From contig CAUYUJ010000348.1 in NCBI GenBank assembly GCA_963575745.1, positions 112,710 to 176,709 on the forward strand: DNA of 64,000 bases. The letters run 5' to 3'. The notes under the pieces are model-generated. The model worked only from the letters and a program-made list of their open reading frames with translations. It made no database searches and was not told the origin of the DNA. Below, in pieces: positions 58,835 to 64,000 of this stretch. The first letter of the stretch is position 1. Each line of letters opens with the position of its first letter. The translations under genes were made by a program, and so were the position numbers. The stretch is from Prorocentrum cordatum (taxonomy: Eukaryota; Sar; Dinophyceae; Prorocentrales; Prorocentraceae).

Positions 58835-59350
58835 CCAGACTTAGGACAGAATAACAACCTTCAAGAACATGAGACCCTCTGCCGGCCAAGCTGAAGAACA
58901 GTCGAGGGTACCCTCCCCCAGGAAGCACAAGAACACCCAACAAACGCGAAGAACACGAGGGTACCCTCCCAGAACCGACATCGATCTGATACCTCAGTCC
59001 GAGCGTACCCCAGAATTAAAATCTTCGTCGAATCTGTGACAATACGTCGAAATTTCGCTGATCGACTGGCACTCAATGCACTTCTGGTAGAGTCGGCGAA
59101 ACAAAGACCACAAGTCTGGGATACATCAATGCTGTAGTCGATCTCCTGCCCGAATGCTGCCACTCCATGTCCAGAGCCCCTCGCGCCGTGAAAACATCAG
59201 GACGCAAGGTTGTTGGCTAACCGATGGAACGCATGATCGATTCCCCCGATTTCCGTAGCACCAAGCTTGATATATTGATTACCTGGGGGGGAAGCCACAT
59301 AGTGACATCCTATGAGTACCAAATTAATTTACTGATTCCCGGGAAGGGAA
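58835..59350. other. Lower-GC stretch with a 100-codon minus-strand frame
   Basis: A minus-strand ATG frame (58861-59163) reads MAAFGQEIDYSIDVSQTCGL then FADSTRSALSASRSAKFRRI. It has no domain, no splice or neighbour support, and ends in a hydrophobic stretch. Possible but unproven. Confidence 0.3.
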
Positions 59351-59357
59351 CCTACAG

Positions 59358-59530
59358 AAGTCCTCAGGAATCCTTTAAATTCCAAAGGAATCCTGCAGGC
59401 ACCCTGCAGGAATGTTCAGGGCCTGCAGGAATCCTCAGGAGTGCTTCAGGAATGAGATTGAGATCATCAGGAATTTGGGGGAATCCTCAGGAGCCCTCAC
59501 AGGCCCTCAAGGATCCTTCAGGAATCCCAC
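59358..59530. repeat. CAGGAATCCT-type short repeats
   Basis: TCAGGAATCC, GCAGGAATC and CAGGAGCCCTC units every 9-15 bp. Confidence 0.8.
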
Positions 59531-59569
59531 AAGAATGCGATTGTAGTCCGATTGGGGGTTGTTGTGATC

Positions 59570-59730
59570 ATCGGAATCTCACTTCCAAGGACTGGACATT
59601 GATCGATTTCCGCCGAAAACAGGAAGGGGCGATAATGCGTCCCAGCGATTATTCTCGGCCTCTCAGGGCCCTCGCTGGGCCCCGGGACCGTCAACAGCAC
59701 GACTCGGGAGGAGAAGCTGGTCCCGGGTCG
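59570..59730 (-). repeat. R5 repeat, reversed
   Basis: CTCGGCCTCTCAGGGCCCTC, GCTGGGCCCCGGGACCGTCA and ACGACTCGGGAGGAGAAGCT form the R5 core on the minus strand. Confidence 0.7.
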
Positions 59731-59739
59731 GGCTTCTAC

Positions 59740-59905
59740 TCGCCCGGGTCAGCGCAAACCTGGGTCAGTCAGTCTTTGTAGGGCCCTGCAGGATCCTGCG
59801 CGCTAGCCCAGGTCAGTGCAACCCTGGCTTTTTGCAAGATCCTGCAAGATCCGGCGCTCTTGCTGAACCCCGTTTGCATTGACACCCGTCTCAGGGCTCC
59901 CGACA
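59740..59905. repeat. R6 repeat
   Basis: CAAACCTGGGTCAGTCAGTC, GGGCCCTGCAGGATCCTGCG, GCAAGATCCTGCAAGATCCG and CCCCGTTTGCATTGACACCC with GTCTCAGGGCTCCCGAC. Confidence 0.8.
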
Positions 59906-59960
59906 GGGGAACGGTGGACCAGAAAACAAACGACACCACCCCACCTACGGCCCCACGCAC

Positions 59961-60036
59961 CTTAGCATACACCATGAAATCTGGCTCAGGCTTTTGCGTG
60001 GTGTACGCTACGGACCCCGATGGGCCGTAGCGCAAC
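59961..60036 (-). CDS. Candidate exon with canonical splice sites, unknown family
   Basis: On the minus strand GCGGTCCTCCAG precedes the exon and GTGCGTGGGG follows it, a canonical AG/GT pair with 76 nt between. The peptide LRYGPSGSVAYTTQKPEPDF then MVYAK is compact, of normal composition and free of repeat. No family is recognised. It belongs to a gene whose neighbouring exons are not identified here. Confidence 0.55.
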
Positions 60037-60139
60037 CTGGAGGACCGCAGGTGGGGTGGTGACGTTTGGCGTTTTGTCGAAATGAGCCGCGACTTCCCTT
60101 CCAGGGGCCCGCGCCGCTTGGGCGTCGCTTCATGTGGGG

Positions 60140-60415
60140 GGCGAGTAATGGAGTGGGGGGAAGAAAGGTGCACTTTTCGGATCCTCAAGGCCCCCTTTGG
60201 GGCCCTTTAGGGCCTCCCCAACCCCCGACGTCATGATTTTTCATGACGTCGACTCCCAGAGGTCTCGACCCATTGCCAGGGACCCGTTTTTCATATCCTG
60301 GGTGGCCTGTTGACGTTCCCGAGGCCTGGCGAGGGCTCCCAGAGGCTGAAAATAAGAAAAAACCTTACGTCGCGACGTTTCGCTATTTTCGCCGCCACAT
60401 TTCGGGGGGGGGGCT
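60140..60415 (+). repeat. R5 repeat, long form
   Basis: GAAAGGTGCACTTTTCGGAT and GGCCCCCTTTGGGGCCCTTT precede GACGTCATGATTTTTCATGA (a hairpin), then CCCAGAGGTCTCGACCC, GACGTTCCCGAGGCCTGGCG and CAGAGGCTGAAAATAAGAAA. This is the most complete R5 copy together with 26255-26530. Confidence 0.85.
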
Positions 60416-60428
60416 TCGTCGGCAAGCT

Positions 60429-60470
60429 GACGACGACGACGACGAAGAAGACGACGACGACGAGGACTCG
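60429..60470. repeat. (GAC)n microsatellite
   Basis: GACGACGACGACGACGAAGA repeats a few bases past the R5 end. Confidence 0.93.
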
Positions 60471-60474
60471 ACTC

Positions 60475-60680
60475 ATGACTCGAGGGGGTCTGGGTCCATC
60501 ACCCCCCCGTTGCTCGACGCCCGCGCCGTGCACGGCTCACGGCGTCCCGGGGGGTCTCGACCGTCTGCCGCCGTCGCTCTTGCAAAAACGCATCGCGCAG
60601 GAGGGGCGTCAAGCACGCTCCCGCCCCGCGCGCCGTGGCGGCAGGCAGACACAGCAGGGCGCGCGGCACCCCTTCTCCCT
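60475..60680. other. GC-rich spacer
   Basis: About 200 bp of unique sequence. Frames are open on both strands without convincing peptide character. Confidence 0.35.
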
Positions 60681-60683
60681 CCC

Positions 60684-60815
60684 CCTCCTCCTCCTCCTCC
60701 TCCTCCTCCTCCTCCTCCTCCTCCTCCTCCTCCTCCGCCTCCTCCTCCGCCTCCTCTCACTCCTCCTCCTCCTCCTCTTCCTCCTCCTCCTCCTCCTCCT
60801 CCTCCTCCTCCTCCT
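60684..60815. repeat. (TCC)n tract
   Basis: About 44 TCC units. On the minus strand this (GGA)n lies directly 3' of LINE-2. Confidence 0.97.
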
Positions 60816-60824
60816 TTTTCTTCC

Positions 60825-63800
60825 TCACGACGATCGAGGGCTGACCACATAGAGTCAGCGATCGTCATTCAGGAGCCGTCTGGCCCGCGACTTCTCCGCG
60901 CCCCTCTTGACCCAACGTGAAAGCAATGTCCGCGTCGACGCTCCCGTGTCCGTCGTCTCAAACCGGAGGTAATTGGTGGCGCGGTACACGCCGTAATTGA
61001 GTAGAGCCAATCGCAGCACATCTTCTTCGGAAGTTCCCGGGTCCAGGAGGAAGAATGAAAGCATGGCCGGCGGCATTTTCACGCCCAGCCCAACAGGTCT
61101 GTCGCGCTGCAGATGGCCCCACACAGCCGGACATACACTGTAGTGCTCGATGCTGTCGTCGCCGCTCTCGCAGCCGAGAAAGCACTGGCACGGCTTGTCG
61201 ACGCCGTTTTTCTCGGCGTGCTTCATGCGACGCCGGGTGACCCAGCCGTTGAACAACGTGCGGAGGTATGCTGACGCCACCCTGGGCGGGCACCACCTAT
61301 GCAGAATGTCGAAAACCTCCTAGACACGCGCCACCAATGCCGCCGCGTCACCTGCTAAATTCCACCGGGCGAGCTTGTGAGCAGTGCGATGTAGATGGTC
61401 AGGTCGGCAATGTCGACTGATCAGATCGACTGCAACAGACTGGAAGCTGGCTGAGCCGTGCCCGGCAGGGCCTTTCAGCACCCTCCGGATCCGGCTGCGG
61501 CAGATCCCGTCGTTCTCCAATTGCTGCTCTGTGCGGTGCAGGACAGCGAAGAAAGAGTTGGCGTGCCAGCTCCCGAACGGGCCTTGCAGCACTCCTTCAT
61601 CCAGCATGCGCAGTTCTTCGACGCGTTCTTTGCAATCCGGGGCGACAGTTTCAATCACTCGCAGCTTAGCGGCCCGCGCAACGCAGCGGGGTTGAGCGAA
61701 GGAAAGCTTGAACCCGAACGCCTCTCTTAAATTGCAGAAATCTTCAGGCATGATCCAATTTCCAGGGCCCGGAGCCAGACGACGTAGCGCCCAGGAGAAA
61801 ATGTCATCCATGTCCTCGGGCAAGTCCTCAAGCTGCATCACGAAGCTCAATACCGATATAATAAGAGTGTTGAAAACAATGATGTTCAAAAAAAATCCGA
61901 GGTGCCTCTGCGCCCAGATCAGCACCCGCTTCGTGAATTTCTCGATTGGCTTCTCCCATGTCATGTTGCCGGCGCCGGGCCCCGCCCAGTAACCGAGGTA
62001 TTTCCCGCGAAGGGAAATCAGAATGTCCCTCCATTGAGGCGCCAACTCGCGAATGAGAGACCTCACGTTGGACTCCGACTGAAAGCGCCGCAATGGGATA
62101 AACACTGTCTTCTTGATACTGAGAGCCAACCGGGATCTCTTTTCAAATTCTGAGAATAGCTTGTTGATAACTGGAACCGCCACCGAATAGTCTGCGATTA
62201 CTGCAGCTGTGTCATCTGCGAACGCTCTAACTACTTCGTGCCCAGACAGGTGCCGCGAAAGCTCGCGAAGCAAGATATCGGCGCAGATCGCGAACAGCAG
62301 CGGAGATAATGGGCAGCCCTGCCGGACTCCGCTCTCCACGGTGATGCTGTCGAAGAACTGGCCGCCCACTTTGATATTGTGCTTGTTCCGCACATAGAAC
62401 ATTTTCAACGCACGTATAAACTCTTGCGGAAGTCCAACAGCCCCCAGCGACTCCCACATGAAAGAGTGGTCCATGCTTGGGAACGCCGCGCGGAAGTCGA
62501 ACAGCAGAATGCATCCCCGGCGGGACGTCAGGGAAATCTTCTGCGCAGCGAAATCGATCTCCAGAACGTTCCTCAGCATCTGCCTGCCTGGAATGACCCC
62601 CTCTGAGACAAAGAAATTCGATGGGCCACTGCCTTCTCCAGCGCCCTCCGGAAGATAGATGCAAGAATGCGGTTGCTCGCGTCCACCACTGACAGCGGTC
62701 GCGTGTTCCCCGGCTCGTAGCACTCCGTGCCGCTGGGCAGAGCGGTGCCAGACCCCTTCGGCAAGCATATCAAGAAAGCTAGGTTGAAGTCGTCCGGCGG
62801 CTCGATCACCCCCTGCAGCATTCCCAACACAATGTCATACAATAAAGGGGATATGATATGTTTGAACAGTGTGAAGACAACGAATGGCACGCCATCCGGG
62901 CCAGGAGCAGAAGATGGAATATCATTTAATATAGCATCCACGTCTTCGATGGAGGGCGTAAGGTCCGCGAGGCTTGTGGTCAAAATGCCGCGACATCGTT
63001 CCAGCCATTTCCTCCGTAGCGTTTGATCCGTAGCCTGGATCTTGAAGGTACCCTGCCAGTGGTCAGATAAAACGCGTGCTATGAAAGATGGGTCGGATAC
63101 CACATCGCCGCTCTCGGGGTCCTTCACCGCTTGTATTGACCCGGAAGCTCCAGGAACCAGTTTGGACAGGTGTGCCAAGATGTTTGCCCTTCGCTGCCTG
63201 TATACCTCATCCGGGAGACTGTCCTGTCTAGCCCGGAGCTCCTCCAGTCTGTCAGCCGCTGCAGCGTGAGACAACTCTATGGCGTGATCCTGGAGCGCCG
63301 CGAAGCCCGGGTGCTCGGCTGCTCTAGGTGTAGGCGGCACCTCCTGCAAACGAGGGTAGATGCACTGCATTTGAGCGATGCCCTTCTCGTCGCCATGAAT
63401 CACAGCCCGCAGAAAACGTACAGTGGCAGCCAACTTCTCACTGGATGTTTGCGCCTCCTGTCCTGCCCGGGATTGCTTCACCTCCCTAGCAACGCGTTTG
63501 GCTGCCGTTTTCACCTGCTGCAGTTTTCGGAAAAATAGGACGCCAGCGGCCTCCAAACATGTGTTCGCGGACTCTTTCAAACGCTTTGAGAAGCCATCGT
63601 CATTCAAGATCCACGATGGAAATGGGGTCGGTTGTGTCCGCCCTTTCGGCCGGATGCCAAACGCCACAGGCTTGTGGTCTGATAGCTTCGACGGGCAATC
63701 CTTCAGAAAACAAAACGAATCGACGCATAGCAGACTGCCTGGATGAATGTTGGAGCACACGCGGTCCAGCCGGGAGAAGACGGAGGCGCTCTCGAACGTG

Positions 63801-64000
63801 AACTGGTCCTGCTCCCATTCTACTACACAACGTGGTCCCATGCATCTTTGCCACTCCGCCGCCGCATTGCGGTCTGCAGTAGACCAAGTGCCAGTGCGTT
63901 TCACAAACCGGTCCGTACAAGAGCAAACAAAATTGAAGTCCCCGAATATGATGCAAGGCGCTGACGGGTTGACGCTGTGAGCAATCAAGCGAGTCAGTTC
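60825..64000 (-). mobile_element. LINE-2, nearly intact non-LTR retrotransposon, 5' part beyond window
   Basis: Minus strand. The endonuclease C-terminal half starts at the window edge, followed by RT, thumb and a Cys/His terminal module. The stop at 60855 is followed by only about 30 nt before GAAGAAAAAGGAGGAGG, so the 3' end abuts (GGA)n as in LINE-1. The coding sequence has only two lesions, so the insertion is much younger than LINE-1. Confidence 0.85.
60855..64000 (-). pseudogene. LINE-2 EN-RT polyprotein, one frameshift and one stop
   Basis: It is open at the right window edge (5' partial). Endonuclease landmarks: APCIIFGDFNF near 63945, SRLDRVCSN and SDHKPVAFG near 63650. RT landmarks: SSAPGPDGVPFVVF near 62910, RPLSVVDASNRI near 62690, LFDFRAAFPSMDH near 62490, SGVRQGCPLSPLLF near 62310, FADDTAAV (catalytic Asp pair intact) near 62210, GKYLGYWAG near 61990. 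The tail has CQCFLGC, then SIEHYSVCP, a Cys/His knuckle. Lesions: a -1 shift in a five-C run (62597-62601) and TAG at 61320-61322. Both halves around each lesion remain well conserved. No RNase H is seen in this copy. Confidence 0.85.

Noticed and set aside
58861-59163. 100-codon ATG frame reading MAAFGQEIDYSIDV
   Set aside because: There is no domain and no splice or neighbour support, and a frame of this length is not rare in this sequence. It is mentioned but not called as a gene.
62597-62601. Programmed -1 frameshift in LINE-2
   Set aside because: The bases around the C-run do not form a canonical slippery heptamer in the reading frame, and a simple one-base loss in a homopolymer explains it.
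1-64000. tRNA, rRNA or snRNA genes
   Set aside because: I found no stretch with tRNA box A/B signals or recognisable rRNA or snRNA sequence by eye. A covariance-model scan would be decisive.

Overview
The window looks like nuclear DNA of a dinoflagellate. It is GC-rich and dominated by non-coding repeats. On the minus strand, at 49874-49895, it carries a copy of the dinoflagellate mRNA spliced leader (21 of 22 bases). It holds parts of three dinoflagellate-type LINE retrotransposons, in which endonuclease, reverse transcriptase, RNase H and zinc-finger modules can be recognised. Short GC-rich coding islands are bounded by AG acceptors and GT, GC or GA donors, the relaxed donor set known from dinoflagellates. 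High GC and long introns fit a Prorocentrum-like genome better than a Symbiodiniaceae one, but the species call is inference.

Layout. 1.3-30 kb: scattered minus-strand exons of one or more large coiled-coil proteins. Some have regularly spaced tryptophans like Sfi1/centrin-binding repeats (best at 24.8-25.2 kb). Introns of 0.2-9 kb are filled with short dispersed repeats, microsatellites and minisatellites. A plus-strand LINE remnant (LINE-3, 9.27-12.10 kb) sits inside this territory, and 14.8-21.4 kb is almost entirely minisatellite arrays. 33.65-34.56 kb: a minus-strand exon for a glycosyltransferase-like protein with an HxRxGD motif. 35-42 kb: (TCC)n/(GGA)n and (ATC)n tracts with a 100-base assembly gap. 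42.0-49.9 kb: an apparently full-length but decayed LINE (LINE-1, minus) whose 5' end is the spliced leader. 49.9-53.4 kb: more (TCC)n and (GAT)n. 53-60.5 kb: short candidate exons and repeat families. 60.8-64.0 kb: a nearly intact LINE (LINE-2, minus) running off the window.

Almost all coding signal is on the minus strand, as expected for the one-directional gene arrays of dinoflagellates. No complete host gene can be assembled from this window alone.

The most interesting structure is a set of at least eleven short dispersed repeat families of about 100-210 bp. Two (called R1 and R2 here) have terminal inverted repeats that contain GTAAG, so either orientation offers a 5' splice site. This is the architecture expected of introner elements. 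Several exons are whole numbers of codons lying exactly between AG and a GA or GC donor, which fits an origin of the introns by element insertion. The spliced leader at the LINE-1 5' end and the (TCC)n/(GGA)n flanks of all three LINEs are the other main observations.
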